The notes under the pieces are model-generated. The model made no database searches. It saw only the letters and a program-made list of their open reading frames with translations, and was not told where the DNA came from. DNA of 64,000 nt from an uncultured Erythrobacter sp. (GTDB lineage: Bacteria > Pseudomonadota > Alphaproteobacteria > Sphingomonadales > Sphingomonadaceae): contig CANLZP010000002.1 of the NCBI GenBank assembly GCA_947495695.1, forward strand, positions 310,001-374,000, written 5' to 3'. The number at the start of each line of letters is the position of its first letter. Positions within the stretch are counted from its first letter, which is position 1. Shown piece after piece: positions 35,803-44,546 of the stretch. Both the position numbers and the translations under genes were made by a program.

Positions 35803-36489
35803 ATGGCTGCGTCTCTTGCACTGCTAATTTTGTTGGCCGGCTCCTTGGTAATTGTCCGCGTTGCCTCGGTGTTTCTTCGACTGACGGGTTTGCCCGACCA
35901 TGTAGCTAGATTTCAGAGCATTTCCGCCCTGACAGGGGCAGGATTCACGACCACAGAATCGGAAGCAATCGTCAATTTCCCGATCAGGCGCAAAGTGATT
36001 GTCGCGCTGATGTTGTTGGGCAACCTTGGTCTGGTTTCGGTTGCTTCGACCATTATTCTGGCATTGTCGGAGGCGGTTGGCGATTCCGAAAAGATGGCCC
36101 TACAGGCTGCCCAAATGCTTGCCGCAATCGCGGTGATTGCAGTGTTCATGATGAGCAAGACGCTGGACTCAATACTGTGCGGTGCGGCAGCCAAAATACT
36201 GCGCAAATTTTTGAGCACCGAAGCAGAACAATTCCATGTGCTGTTAGCAGTGGGTGCCGATCATTGTGTGGCCGCGCATATCTATCGCGGCAGCCAGGCC
36301 ATTGCAGCTAACGAACTGCTTGGTGATTTGAACGGGATCTCTATTCTGGCGCTCATGGGATTGCACCACCGTGTGGGTGAAATTGGTTCTGCTGAGGCTC
36401 AAATTTCGAAGAATGAGACGTTGATTTGTTTCGCGTCAAATGAGGAGCAGGAACGTCTTGCCCAGCGCATCAAGCAAGTTGTCGAATAG
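35803..36489 (+). CDS. membrane protein with TrkH-like pore fragment and TrkA-C-like domain
   Basis: A 228-residue protein: helix SLALLILLAGSLVIVRVASVF, then FQSISALTGAGFTTTESEAIVNFP, which reads like the selectivity/pore loop of a TrkH potassium transporter, then two more helices (VIVALMLLGNLGLVSVASTI and MLAAIAVIAVFMMSKT), and a C-terminal soluble part from residue 140 that resembles a TrkA-C/RCK-C ligand-binding domain. It is far too short to be a full TrkH. It may sense K+ or a nucleotide and gate a partner such as the antiporter at the head of the operon. It starts two bases after the previous stop. Confidence 0.7.
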   Translation: MAASLALLILLAGSLVIVRVASVFLRLTGLPDHVARFQSISALTGAGFTTTESEAIVNFPIRRKVIVALMLLGNLGLVSVASTIILALSEAVGDSEKMALQAAQMLAAIAVIAVFMMSKTLDSILCGAAAKILRKFLSTEAEQFHVLLAVGADHCVAAHIYRGSQAIAANELLGDLNGISILALMGLHHRVGEIGSAEAQISKNETLICFASNEEQERLAQRIKQVVE

Positions 36490-36533
36490 ACTTGTCAGTG
36501 AATTTGGCCGCAATGAAATCCATGGGGGAAGCA

Positions 36534-37217
36534 ATGAGCACAACATCATCCAATGCGGACGTCTTATGGATCACCGGCGTGGTCGGCCTGTTGGCAGCCA
36601 TCATTACCGGTACTGGAGAGTTTTTGCTTCACTTCGATCCGCAAGCACGTTTCACTGATGGTTTGACCTTTTTTGAAGGCATCGGTGAAAGTCGGACCAA
36701 TTGGGGCCATTTTATCGGTGTGCTTGGTGCACCTTTATACGCCGTCGGAGCCTATCATATCTATCTGATGCTGCGTCCTGCCAACCAGCGCTGGGCGTTC
36801 ATTCTGTTCGTCGTGATGGCCTATGGTTGCGCTTTGGGCGGAGTGTGGATGGGATCGCGAGCGTCAATCAGCGCATTGGTCAATGCCCCGCAATATGCCG
36901 ATCTTGGAAATCTCGTTGCGCTGTATGATCTGCGCTATGAGTCCCTGCTCAATGTGACACGGGTCGCAATTCTGGCGATTTCGATCATCTACATCTGGCT
37001 CACGGCAAAAGGGCACAGCAATTATCCCCGCTGGATGGCATTCTTCAATCCGATCGTATTGCTGCTGTTTAGTTTTTTGGTCTGGCTGACGGTTCCTACG
37101 ATTGGGAAATATATGATGCCAATCGCGCTGAATATCGGATTTGCAATCTTCTTTACTCTTTCACTGATCCATGCCCGCTCTATTCAATCTGACGCAAAGG
37201 ATTTTTCTCATGCTTAA
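36534..37217 (+). CDS. six-helix membrane protein, unknown function
   Basis: A 227-residue integral membrane protein: helices at VLWITGVVGLLAAIITGTGEF, FIGVLGAPLYAVGAYHIYLML, WAFILFVVMAYGCALGGVWM, VTRVAILAISIIYIW, WMAFFNPIVLLLFSFLVWLT and MPIALNIGFAIFFTLSLI. EFLLHFDP and NWGHFIG contain buried His/Asp residues. I recognise no family with confidence. Several starts are possible (TTG 36492, ATG 36513, 36522, 36534); I use 36534, which has GGGGG just upstream and leaves a short hydrophilic start before the first helix. It overlaps the next gene by eight bases. Confidence 0.68.
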   Translation: MSTTSSNADVLWITGVVGLLAAIITGTGEFLLHFDPQARFTDGLTFFEGIGESRTNWGHFIGVLGAPLYAVGAYHIYLMLRPANQRWAFILFVVMAYGCALGGVWMGSRASISALVNAPQYADLGNLVALYDLRYESLLNVTRVAILAISIIYIWLTAKGHSNYPRWMAFFNPIVLLLFSFLVWLTVPTIGKYMMPIALNIGFAIFFTLSLIHARSIQSDAKDFSHA

Positions 37218-38853
37218 AGTGCTTAAATATGCCGCCCTGAGCATAATTGCCTTGATCGTGATGCTCATGATTGCCGTCGTGATCATGCAGCGGCTTGATG
37301 CGCAAATCGACTATGACGTGTCGACTGATGGCATTGATATACCCACATTTTCTGCAACCGACATTCCCTATGATCAATCGCATGACAACAGCACAACCCT
37401 GCCGTTTGCGGCCAGCGGGATCATCGATATCGATGGCGATGGCATTGAAGAACTGTTTCTTGGCGGCAGTCGCAGCCAACAAGATGGTCTGTTCCGTTTC
37501 GTCGATGGAGCATTCGTTGCTGTTCCGGACAGTGGAATTATCAAAGCTGACGGCGAGGCCAGCCACGGCTCAGTTGTATTGGATGTCGACAAAGACGGCG
37601 ATGATGATCTGTTGGTCGCGCGCACCGATGGCATTTGGCTGCACTTGAACGAGGCAGGGAAATTTTCAAACCAATTGCTGGATGCTGCCATGCCCGAAGG
37701 GACCACCGCGCTTGGGATCGGTGTTTCCGATATCAATCGCGATGGGCATTTTGACATGTATGTTGGTGGGTATATCCGCAAAGATCTGGTCGAGGGCCAA
37801 AACATCTTCAACAGGCCGAATTACGGCGGCTCTAGCCAGATGTTTCTCAACAGCGGTGACAACACCTTCACCAACATTACCAAAGCCAGCGGGTTAGAAT
37901 ATCGCCACAATACCTTCTTCGGTATCTTCGTTGACGTCGATGAGGACAGCTTTGAAGATTTGGTCGTGGTTCACGACACAGGCCAGGTTCGCACTTGGAA
38001 GAACAATGGTGATCTGACTTTTACCAATATGCCCAACCCGAACAGCGACTTTAACAGCTATCCCATGGGCATCGCTGTGGGCGACTATGACAATAGCGGT
38101 ACCGTAGATTTCTTCTTTTCCAACGTTGGCAGCACGCCGCCTGACTTTCTGATCCGTGGCGATACAACAGAAAAGCAGACAACCCATTGGAAATGGATGC
38201 TGTTCCGCAATGAACGTGGCTTCCAGTTTTCAGATCAAGCAGAAGCAGCAAAGCTTGCTGATTATGAATTCAGTTGGGGTGCCGTGTTTGAGGATATGAA
38301 CCTCGATGGCCGCGAAGACCTGATAGTTTCAGAAAATTACGTCGGGTTGCCGGTCCACAATTTTGCTTTCCTTCGGGCGCCAGGTCGTTTCTTGATCCAA
38401 AACTCTTCCGGCGAATTCGCAGCAGTGGGGGAAGCCGCCGGGGTGATAAATCGACGCTATTCAATCGCTCCGGTGACCGCGGATTTTAATGGAGACGGCC
38501 GACCAGATATTGTGCATGTTAACATCGCCGGCAGGTCGCAAGCCTTCATTTCCCGGCCGGGCGCAGGCAATGGTTTGAAGGTCATGCTTGATAATCGCGT
38601 CGAAAGTGTCGGCGCCAAAGTCAGCGTCACATTGGCCAATGGAGAGACCCGGACGAAATGGTTCATTCGCGGTGAAGGACTTTCCTCAGATAGTTCGCCA
38701 GTGCTGATTTTTGGACTTGGCGATCAAATGGCTGATCGTATCACGGTCGACTATTTGGCTGGAGAAGACATTAGTGTCGATGGGCCTTTCGATTATGGTG
38801 TTGCGGACCTCAGAACTAGCGCTTCCGATGTACCTAACCCAGCCAATGAATAG
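37210..38853 (+). CDS. membrane-anchored FG-GAP/VCBS repeat protein with ASPIC/UnbV domain (CRTAC-like)
   Basis: A 547-residue protein with one N-terminal signal anchor (ALSIIALIVMLMIAVVIM) and an extracytoplasmic beta-propeller. At least seven Ca2+-loop repeats are seen: DIDGDGIEELFLGG, DVDKDGDDDLLVA, DINRDGHFDMYVGG, DVDEDSFEDLVVV, DYDNSGTVDFFFS, DMNLDGREDLIVS and DFNGDGRPDIVHV. The C-terminal part VGAKVSVTLANGETRTKWF through VDYLAG is an ASPIC/UnbV domain. Such proteins bind ligands or partners outside the membrane and are not known enzymes. The start is ATG 37210 behind AAAGGA, overlapping the previous stop by eight bases. Confidence 0.85.
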   Translation: MLKVLKYAALSIIALIVMLMIAVVIMQRLDAQIDYDVSTDGIDIPTFSATDIPYDQSHDNSTTLPFAASGIIDIDGDGIEELFLGGSRSQQDGLFRFVDGAFVAVPDSGIIKADGEASHGSVVLDVDKDGDDDLLVARTDGIWLHLNEAGKFSNQLLDAAMPEGTTALGIGVSDINRDGHFDMYVGGYIRKDLVEGQNIFNRPNYGGSSQMFLNSGDNTFTNITKASGLEYRHNTFFGIFVDVDEDSFEDLVVVHDTGQVRTWKNNGDLTFTNMPNPNSDFNSYPMGIAVGDYDNSGTVDFFFSNVGSTPPDFLIRGDTTEKQTTHWKWMLFRNERGFQFSDQAEAAKLADYEFSWGAVFEDMNLDGREDLIVSENYVGLPVHNFAFLRAPGRFLIQNSSGEFAAVGEAAGVINRRYSIAPVTADFNGDGRPDIVHVNIAGRSQAFISRPGAGNGLKVMLDNRVESVGAKVSVTLANGETRTKWFIRGEGLSSDSSPVLIFGLGDQMADRITVDYLAGEDISVDGPFDYGVADLRTSASDVPNPANE

Positions 38854-39238
38854 ACTAAGAATTCAAAGGCTGATCTTACTGTCGTTGGCGTTTTTTGGTG
38901 CATGGTCCGCTGTACAGATTTCCTACGTCCATTTCACGACGAGCGAAGCTTGTCCAAAGCTCGGCCCTCTGCCTGCCTGCTATGTTGTGCTGGCAGGATA
39001 TCTTGCAATGGCTGGCGGTGGTTGGTGGCGAAGCAAGGCTGGATTTTGGATCGGTTGGCTACCGGTCTTTCTTTTGGCGAGCGTCGGTGGTCTTGCAGAA
39101 ATCTTGTCCGACAGCGCCGTTTGCCCACAAACGGCTGGCGGCATACCAAAATGCTTTGTCTCGTTCGCAGTAGCTGCACTACTCGGAGTTTTGGGTTGGA
39201 ACCTGTTTAATCGAACACATTTACCGGTGGGTGAGTAG
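38846..39238 (+). CDS. four-helix membrane protein with two duplicated cysteine-pair motifs
   Basis: A 130-residue protein made of two similar halves, each helix-loop-helix. The loops carry Cys36-x8-Cys45 (CPKLGPLPACYV) and Cys93-x9-Cys103 (CPQTAGGIPKCFV). In both, CP is followed by a Gly and by P-x-C-(Y/F)-V, so they look like an internal duplication. The positive residues (WWRSKAG) between the halves place both cysteine loops in the periplasm. This could be a thiol-disulfide or metal-binding membrane protein, but it is not a recognised VKOR or DsbB. ATG 38846 overlaps the previous stop by eight bases. It is the last of the contiguous part of the operon. Confidence 0.66.
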   Translation: MNRLRIQRLILLSLAFFGAWSAVQISYVHFTTSEACPKLGPLPACYVVLAGYLAMAGGGWWRSKAGFWIGWLPVFLLASVGGLAEILSDSAVCPQTAGGIPKCFVSFAVAALLGVLGWNLFNRTHLPVGE

Positions 39239-39321
39239 ATTTAGCTCATGGCAATTGCTAGCGCGCTCATCATGCATTCGATCGGTTCTTTGTCAGCAGC
39301 CAACCTTTGGTGCCGTTGCTG

Positions 39322-39927
39322 ATGAGCGAGCATGCAGAAGGCGAATTTGTCTCTCGGCTTAAACAAGGCGAGAAGCAGGCATTTCGAGCGCTGGTTGACG
39401 ATAACGCGGGTTGGATGCTCCAACTTGCCAAGCAATACACCCAATCCGACGCGACTGCTGCTGATTGCGTGCAGGAAACATTCCTACAAATTTACCGCAA
39501 GATATCGGAATTCGAAGGCAGGTCATCGCTGCGGACTTGGATGCGTAGCATCCTCGTCAACCAAGCTTTGATGAAGCTGCGCAAGATTGCGCAAGACAAA
39601 GAACAAGAGTGGAAGCAATCAGAGCCCAAGTTTGATCGAAACGGCTTTCTGATTGGCCCGATCAGTATCGCAAACAATCACGCCGAAGACCTGATTGTTC
39701 AGCGGGAGGTCTCCTCAATTGTGAGGGATGCGATTAACGGCCTGCCGGATAAATTTCGAGCAGTTTTGCTACTAAGAGATATCGAAGGCTACTCAACCCA
39801 GAAAACGGCACAAGCCTTAGAGATCAGCGAAAGTGCGGTCCGCACTCGGTTGCACCGTGCCCGTATGGAACTGAAGAATTGCCTCTTGCCAACAATGGGT
39901 CCCAAATCTCTGGATGATATATTGTGA
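39322..39927 (+). CDS. ECF-family RNA polymerase sigma factor
   Basis: A 201-residue sigma factor with region 2 (FVSRLKQGEKQAFRALVDDNAGW, DCVQETFLQIYRKISEFEG, SLRTWMRSILVNQALMKLRK) and region 4 (LPDKFRAVLLLRDIEGYST, TAQALEISESAVRTRLHRAR), joined by a long linker, without regions 1.1 or 3. It is followed by a zinc anti-sigma gene. I use ATG 39322; TTG 39307 would add five residues and neither has a clear ribosome binding site. It is separated from the previous gene by 83 bases, which show no obvious own promoter of the TGTAAC type, so it may be expressed by read-through from the operon. Confidence 0.92.
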   Translation: MSEHAEGEFVSRLKQGEKQAFRALVDDNAGWMLQLAKQYTQSDATAADCVQETFLQIYRKISEFEGRSSLRTWMRSILVNQALMKLRKIAQDKEQEWKQSEPKFDRNGFLIGPISIANNHAEDLIVQREVSSIVRDAINGLPDKFRAVLLLRDIEGYSTQKTAQALEISESAVRTRLHRARMELKNCLLPTMGPKSLDDIL

Positions 39928-39993
39928 GTGCCAGTTTCATCTTGATGTTTAGCAGCACCGTCGTCCTTACCAATTGGAATGGAGGGCTCAGCT

Positions 39994-40380
39994 ATGCCTG
40001 ATCCTCATCATCAGCATTCGCATCAGCTATCGCTCGGCCGCAGAATGTTTCGGTCGCTCTTGCGCCGGCCGAGCATTAGGCGGATTGTCCAATCAATTGG
40101 TGGACGCATGTTGAAGCATATGCCTGGCCAGATCACCTGCCGTCAGTTCGAAGGCTTCGTGATCGATTATATCGAAGGTAGGTTGTCGGACAGACAGCTA
40201 AAACTGTTCAACCGCCATATGGCTGTGTGCCCGTTTTGCCGTACCAGCCTAGCCGCCTATGTTCAGGCAATTGAGATGGGTAAGGCTATCTGCGCCGAAA
40301 GCGAAAAGGGCGAGCCCTTTCAGCGAGCACCGCAAGAGCTGATCGACGCAATTCTTGAAGTCACTGTTGGCAAGGATTGA
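39994..40380 (+). CDS. zinc-finger (ZAS-type) anti-sigma factor, soluble
   Basis: A 128-residue protein with the zf-HC2 pattern: Cys49 in QITCRQFEGFVIDYIEGRLS and His75-x3-Cys79-x2-Cys82 in RHMAVCPFCRTSL. This is the fold by which ZAS anti-sigma factors hold ECF sigma factors. No membrane helix follows, so it is a soluble, probably redox- or metal-sensing version. The N-terminus PDPHHQHSHQ is histidine-rich and could bind metal. ATG 39994 has a GGAGGG site eight bases upstream. It directly follows the sigma gene (66 bases) and is its presumed inhibitor. Confidence 0.88.
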   Translation: MPDPHHQHSHQLSLGRRMFRSLLRRPSIRRIVQSIGGRMLKHMPGQITCRQFEGFVIDYIEGRLSDRQLKLFNRHMAVCPFCRTSLAAYVQAIEMGKAICAESEKGEPFQRAPQELIDAILEVTVGKD

Positions 40381-40426
40381 GCCATTGTTCGACCAGTGGG
40401 ATAGGACTTGTCCTGCCTGACAAGAT

Positions 40427-40452
40427 GTCCGCAAATGGGTCGTTTGCAGAAT
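40427..40452 (+). repeat. dispersed ~26-nt repeat, copy 7 (degenerate)
   Basis: GTCCGCAAATGGGTCG matches copy 5 for its first part; the right end is eroded and overlaps a GCAGAA/TTCTGC palindrome at 40446-40458. It lies between the converging anti-sigma and amidohydrolase genes. Confidence 0.5.
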
Positions 40453-40475
40453 TTCTGCTTTCGGCCGCTCTCAAT

Positions 40476-42242
40476 TCACTCCGCAGCCTCGGCCATTTCC
40501 ACGCGTTGAGGGCCACGGATCAGTCCGCCCGGTGTCTCTCCGGTCCAAGTGCCGTCTTTGAACGTCACCTTGCCGTTCTTGATCGTGGCGACATAACCAT
40601 CGGCCTTTTGCAGCAATCGCTTGCCCCCGGCTGGTAGATCAAACGCCAACCACGGCTTTTTAAGCTTCAGCTTATCCATGTCGATGATGTTGAGATCGGC
40701 CAGATAGCCTGGCGCAATGATGCCGCGATCATCCAGCCCATACAGGCGGGCGGTGTCGCTGCACTGGCGCTTGATCGCGTTTTCCAGCGTGATGCGATCG
40801 CCCCGTTTCCGGTCGCGCACCCAATGTTCCAGCATAAATGTGGGGCTGGCCGCATCGCAAATGGTGCCGCAGTGCGCGCCGCCATCGGACAGCGAATTGA
40901 CCGTGTCGTCGCTGTGTTGAAGCGGGTGCAGAAAATCCAGATTGCCATCGGCATAATTCAGGATCGGCAGGTAGATGAAGCCCTTTCCATCGTCCGCGCA
41001 TAGCATGTCATAGGCGTATTCTTGCGGGTCGATCCCGGCGGCCTGAGCGCGTGCGTTCACGCTGGCGGTCTCGTCCGGCTCATAGTCGAAGTCCGGATCC
41101 ATTTCATATTGCAAGGCCCAGCCTTGGGTGATGACCATGACCACGCCGATGATGTCCATCGGGGCCTCTGAATAATCATTGGATTCCGACAAGAGCTGCT
41201 TCTTGAACGCCGGATCGAGCAATTTGGCCTTCTGCTCTTCCCATGGCAGATCTTTGATCGCTTGCCAGCTGGCGCGATAGACAAACGGGTTCACCGTGCC
41301 TTGCCAGGCCATGATGATGCCGTTTCCGCGCAAGGCAATTTGCGCAACGATATTGGCACCATTGTCATTTTGCGCGCGCATCTCGCTGATCTGTTCGGCC
41401 AGAGGCATTTCCTTGGCGATGGATTCGAGCGCGGCGAAGGTGACGGGGATGCCGGCCTCGCGGCTCAATTTGCCCATCCATTCAAATTCGTTCCATTCGC
41501 GCTGCAAATCGCTGGCCATTTCAAATACGGCGTGGCCGCCCGCCTGCTTGCCGCGACCCATGGCATGGCCAATGGCCACCAATTCTTCTGGCGTTGCGGT
41601 GGTGCCGGGCACCAGCTCTCCATCGACCGATTTGTGCAAGACGGTTCGCGAGGTGGAGAAGCCCAGCGCGCCAGCACGAACACCTTCTTCGACAATGTCC
41701 GACATGGCTTTGATGTCTTCTGCGGTCGGAACCGCGCCGGGCTGTTCGCGGTCACCCAGCACATAGGCGCGAACGGCCCCATGGGGCACATGCGTTCCCA
41801 CATCGACAGCGCGCGGCATCTTTTCCAGCGAGTCGAGATATTCGGGGAAGGTCTCCCAATCCCAGGTGATCCCTTCTGCCAAAGCGGTACCGGGGATGTC
41901 CTCGACCCCTTCCATCAGGCTGATCAGCCATTCATGGCGATCGGGCTTGGCCGGGGCAAAACCCACGCCGCAATTGCCCATCACAACGGTGGTAACGCCG
42001 TGCCAGCTGGACGGTGCCATTTCTGCATCCCAAGTTGCCTGGCCATCATAATGGGTGTGAATATCGACAAAGCCGGGGGTGACGATTTTACCAGTCGCAT
42101 CGATTTCTTCGCTTGCGTCGCCCGTGACCGTGCCGACTTGGGCGATCAGGCCGTTCTTGATCGCAACATCGCCGGAAAACTGGCTCTCGCCGGTTCCATC
42201 GACAATAGTTCCATTGCGAATGATCAGGTCAAATGCGGGCAT
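40476..42242 (-). CDS. amidohydrolase family protein, N-acyl-D-amino-acid deacylase-like
   Basis: A 588-residue metal-dependent hydrolase of the D-aminoacylase group of the amidohydrolase superfamily. [23 protein letters not shown] starts the composite beta-sandwich, [16 protein letters not shown] holds the first HxH metal ligands, and [24 protein letters not shown] plus [14 protein letters not shown] belong to the family's C-terminal half. The typical lysine/cysteine metal bridge region is around residues 65-75. D-amino acid deacylation is the best guess; some members act on other amides. ATG 42242 has a GGAGAG site; the frame extends to 42326 without support. Confidence 0.85.
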   Translation of the reverse strand: MPAFDLIIRNGTIVDGTGESQFSGDVAIKNGLIAQVGTVTGDASEEIDATGKIVTPGFVDIHTHYDGQATWDAEMAPSSWHGVTTVVMGNCGVGFAPAKPDRHEWLISLMEGVEDIPGTALAEGITWDWETFPEYLDSLEKMPRAVDVGTHVPHGAVRAYVLGDREQPGAVPTAEDIKAMSDIVEEGVRAGALGFSTSRTVLHKSVDGELVPGTTATPEELVAIGHAMGRGKQAGGHAVFEMASDLQREWNEFEWMGKLSREAGIPVTFAALESIAKEMPLAEQISEMRAQNDNGANIVAQIALRGNGIIMAWQGTVNPFVYRASWQAIKDLPWEEQKAKLLDPAFKKQLLSESNDYSEAPMDIIGVVMVITQGWALQYEMDPDFDYEPDETASVNARAQAAGIDPQEYAYDMLCADDGKGFIYLPILNYADGNLDFLHPLQHSDDTVNSLSDGGAHCGTICDAASPTFMLEHWVRDRKRGDRITLENAIKRQCSDTARLYGLDDRGIIAPGYLADLNIIDMDKLKLKKPWLAFDLPAGGKRLLQKADGYVATIKNGKVTFKDGTWTGETPGGLIRGPQRVEMAEAAE

Positions 42243-42310
42243 CTCAACACTCTCCGTTTTTCTTTGCCACTCAAATAGCACAATTTGCCGAGCAATGCTA
42301 AGCTCGCACA

Positions 42311-43219
42311 ATGGACAGGAAACCAAGTTGGTCGCCAGACCCAGAGAGCGGAATTACCACCGAATGGATTGAGGCCGGCGGGCTGACGTTCGAAGTTGCA
42401 ACGGCGCAGCCTGCGTCGGGCGATGGAGAGCATCTGGCGCTGTGTCTGCATGGCTTTCCCGAATTGCATTACAGCTGGCGGCACCAGATGCCTGTTCTGG
42501 CGAAGATGGGATATCGGGTGTGGGCGCCCAATTTGCGTGGCTATGGCAGTACGGACCGTCCGCAAGGCTTGGACCAATATACGCTGAAGAAGCTGACGGG
42601 TGATGTGGGCGCTTTGATCGACGCCAGCGGAGCCAAGCAGGTCACTTTGATTGCGCATGATTGGGGCGGGGCGATCGCATGGGCCTTTGCCATTACAAAA
42701 CAGCGCCCGCTGACCAGACTAGTGATCATGAATTTGCCCCATCCGCACGCTTTTTGGCGCGAGCTGAAGACATGGCGGCAGCTCCGCAAAAGCTGGTACA
42801 TTTATTTCTTCCAGCTTCCTTGGCTGCCGGAGAAGGTGCTGGGCCGCAACAATGCTAAGGGCATGGGCAAGATTTTTGCCAGAACCAGCTGCAATCCGGA
42901 AAATTTTGGACCTGATACTCAAAGGATCTATTCCGTCGCCGCGAACCGTCCGGGCGCGCTGACAGCCATGATCAATTATTATCGGGCGATTGTACGCCGA
43001 CCCAATACGTTAAACCTGGGCGACGGCAGGGTGGAAATTCCCACTCTGATGATCTGGGGTGAGCAGGATCTGGCATTGGACGTGAAGGGCACCGAAGGCA
43101 CCGAAGAATGGGTGCCCGATTTCACCCTTAAACGCCTGTCCAATGCGTCACACTGGGTCCAGCAAGACGCACCCGATCAAGTTAACTCCATCTTGGAAGA
43201 ATGGCTGCCACGGGTTTGA
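42311..43219 (+). CDS. alpha/beta hydrolase, epoxide-hydrolase-like
   Basis: A 302-residue alpha/beta hydrolase with HGFPELHYSWRHQMP (oxyanion motif, residues 48-62) and the aspartate nucleophile in IAHDWGGAIAWAFA (Asp117), the pattern of soluble epoxide hydrolases and haloacetate dehalogenases. APNLRGYGSTDRP is the loop that usually carries a ring-opening tyrosine partner nearby, and the SHWVQQDAPDQ end supplies the histidine. Epoxide hydrolase is favoured; a dehalogenase is possible. It is divergent from the amidohydrolase with 68 bases between the starts. Confidence 0.88.
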   Translation: MDRKPSWSPDPESGITTEWIEAGGLTFEVATAQPASGDGEHLALCLHGFPELHYSWRHQMPVLAKMGYRVWAPNLRGYGSTDRPQGLDQYTLKKLTGDVGALIDASGAKQVTLIAHDWGGAIAWAFAITKQRPLTRLVIMNLPHPHAFWRELKTWRQLRKSWYIYFFQLPWLPEKVLGRNNAKGMGKIFARTSCNPENFGPDTQRIYSVAANRPGALTAMINYYRAIVRRPNTLNLGDGRVEIPTLMIWGEQDLALDVKGTEGTEEWVPDFTLKRLSNASHWVQQDAPDQVNSILEEWLPRV

Positions 43220-43229
43220 TTTAAGATCG

Positions 43230-44546
43230 TTAATTCGCCGCGCGTATCATTGCTGCGACATCGACGAACTTTTCTCGTGGAGCACCTTCGCGGGCGGCGG
43301 CTTCCTCGGCCTGCTCGATCTTCTTCCAATCGCGGAATGTGACAATGTCGAGCGAACGTTCTGCCGCCAAGGCATCCAGCCCATCGCGGCCAGCCTTATC
43401 CGCTCGTCCCAAGACGCCAGCGTCCATGTCCTCGCGGATCAATTCTACAACGCTGTTACCATCGGGACGGTTGGTGCCAATCGTACCTGATGGACCGCGT
43501 CTGGCCCAGCCAACGCAGTAAATACCGGGCAAGATACGCCCTTCGTCATTGGCGAAGCGGCCCATCCGTTCATCGAAAGGAACATCAGGGATAGGCGAAG
43601 TGCGATAGCCTATGCAGCTGACCACCAGATCGGCGGGAATGTCGTAAAACTCGCCGGTGCCAACCGCACGACCGGTCTCGACCACGGTGCGCTCAACCCG
43701 CAAGGCGGTGACCGCTCCGTCTCCCACCACTTCGCTGGGGCTGGCGAACATGTCGAAGGCAATCTCGATCGGCTTTTCGGCGTGAATATCTTCGGGAATG
43801 GCGGCAAAGCTGCGCAGATGGGTGACCGATTTGCGCAGGCCTGGTTCCAACAGAGCGTCCTCGGCCTCGTCCGGAAGATCGGCTTGATCGACCCGAGGAC
43901 TTGCCCGCTCCAGCGCGCCAAGCTCTCCCAATTCCTTGGGCGTCATCATGATCTGGTGGGGGCCGCGCCGGCCAACAATCGTCACGGTCTCTATCTTTGA
44001 ATCCCGCAAAGCGTCCAAAGCGTGGGCAACAATATCGGCGCCTTCAAATTCACGTTCGGTCTTGGCAAGAATGCGGGCAACATCCAGCGCCACATTGCCC
44101 ATGCCGATGACCACGGCATGCTTGCCCGAGAGATCTGGGTTCAAATCAGCGAATTTGGGGTGGCCATTATACCAACCGACAAAGGCGGCACTGCCAATCA
44201 CATTGCCCAAATCTGCCCCTGGGATGGTCAGCTCGCGATCATTGGGAGCGCCAGTGGCCAGCACTACGCTGTCATACAATTGCTGCAATTCGGGGACGGT
44301 CACATCCTCCCCGATGTTGATATTGCCTATGAAGCGGACATTTTCATTGAGAGCGGTCTTTTCATAGCGGCGCGATACGCCCTTGATGGATTGGTGATCG
44401 GGCGCGACACCAAACCGGATCAAGCCATAAGGCACTGGCAGCATATCGAAAATGTCGATCCTGACATCATCGGCCCACAGTTTTTGCGCCGCTTCTGCGG
44501 TGTAATAACCTGCCGGACCAGAACCGATAATCGCAATATGCCGCAT
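43230..44546 (-). CDS. ferredoxin/flavodoxin-NADP reductase, adrenodoxin-reductase-like
   Basis: A 438-residue FAD/NADP enzyme of the FprA/adrenodoxin reductase type. The FAD loop IAIIGSGPAGYYTAEAAQ is at the N-terminus and YGLIRFGVAPDHQSIK follows; the NADP domain is AVVIGMGNVALDVARIL, and VSCIGYRTSPI and YCVGWARRGPSGTIGTNR near the end are characteristic. It transfers electrons between NADPH and a ferredoxin; the partner is not in this window, apart from the Rieske domains at 31338 and 32954, and a link to those is only speculation. The start shares a base with the stop of the depolymerase gene (TAATG). Confidence 0.93.
   Translation of the reverse strand: MRHIAIIGSGPAGYYTAEAAQKLWADDVRIDIFDMLPVPYGLIRFGVAPDHQSIKGVSRRYEKTALNENVRFIGNINIGEDVTVPELQQLYDSVVLATGAPNDRELTIPGADLGNVIGSAAFVGWYNGHPKFADLNPDLSGKHAVVIGMGNVALDVARILAKTEREFEGADIVAHALDALRDSKIETVTIVGRRGPHQIMMTPKELGELGALERASPRVDQADLPDEAEDALLEPGLRKSVTHLRSFAAIPEDIHAEKPIEIAFDMFASPSEVVGDGAVTALRVERTVVETGRAVGTGEFYDIPADLVVSCIGYRTSPIPDVPFDERMGRFANDEGRILPGIYCVGWARRGPSGTIGTNRPDGNSVVELIREDMDAGVLGRADKAGRDGLDALAAERSLDIVTFRDWKKIEQAEEAAAREGAPREKFVDVAAMIRAAN

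Noticed and set aside
37210..38853. Integrin-like adhesin
   Set aside because: The FG-GAP repeats are of the bacterial VCBS/CRTAC type with an ASPIC domain; there is no other adhesion feature.
40402..40458. Terminator between the anti-sigma and amidohydrolase genes
   Set aside because: Short palindromes such as CTTGTC/GACAAG and GCAGAA/TTCTGC are present but none is followed by a T-tract.
41262..42278. 338-codon open frame antisense to the amidohydrolase
   Set aside because: Shadow frame in a GC-biased gene; the amidohydrolase has complete motifs.
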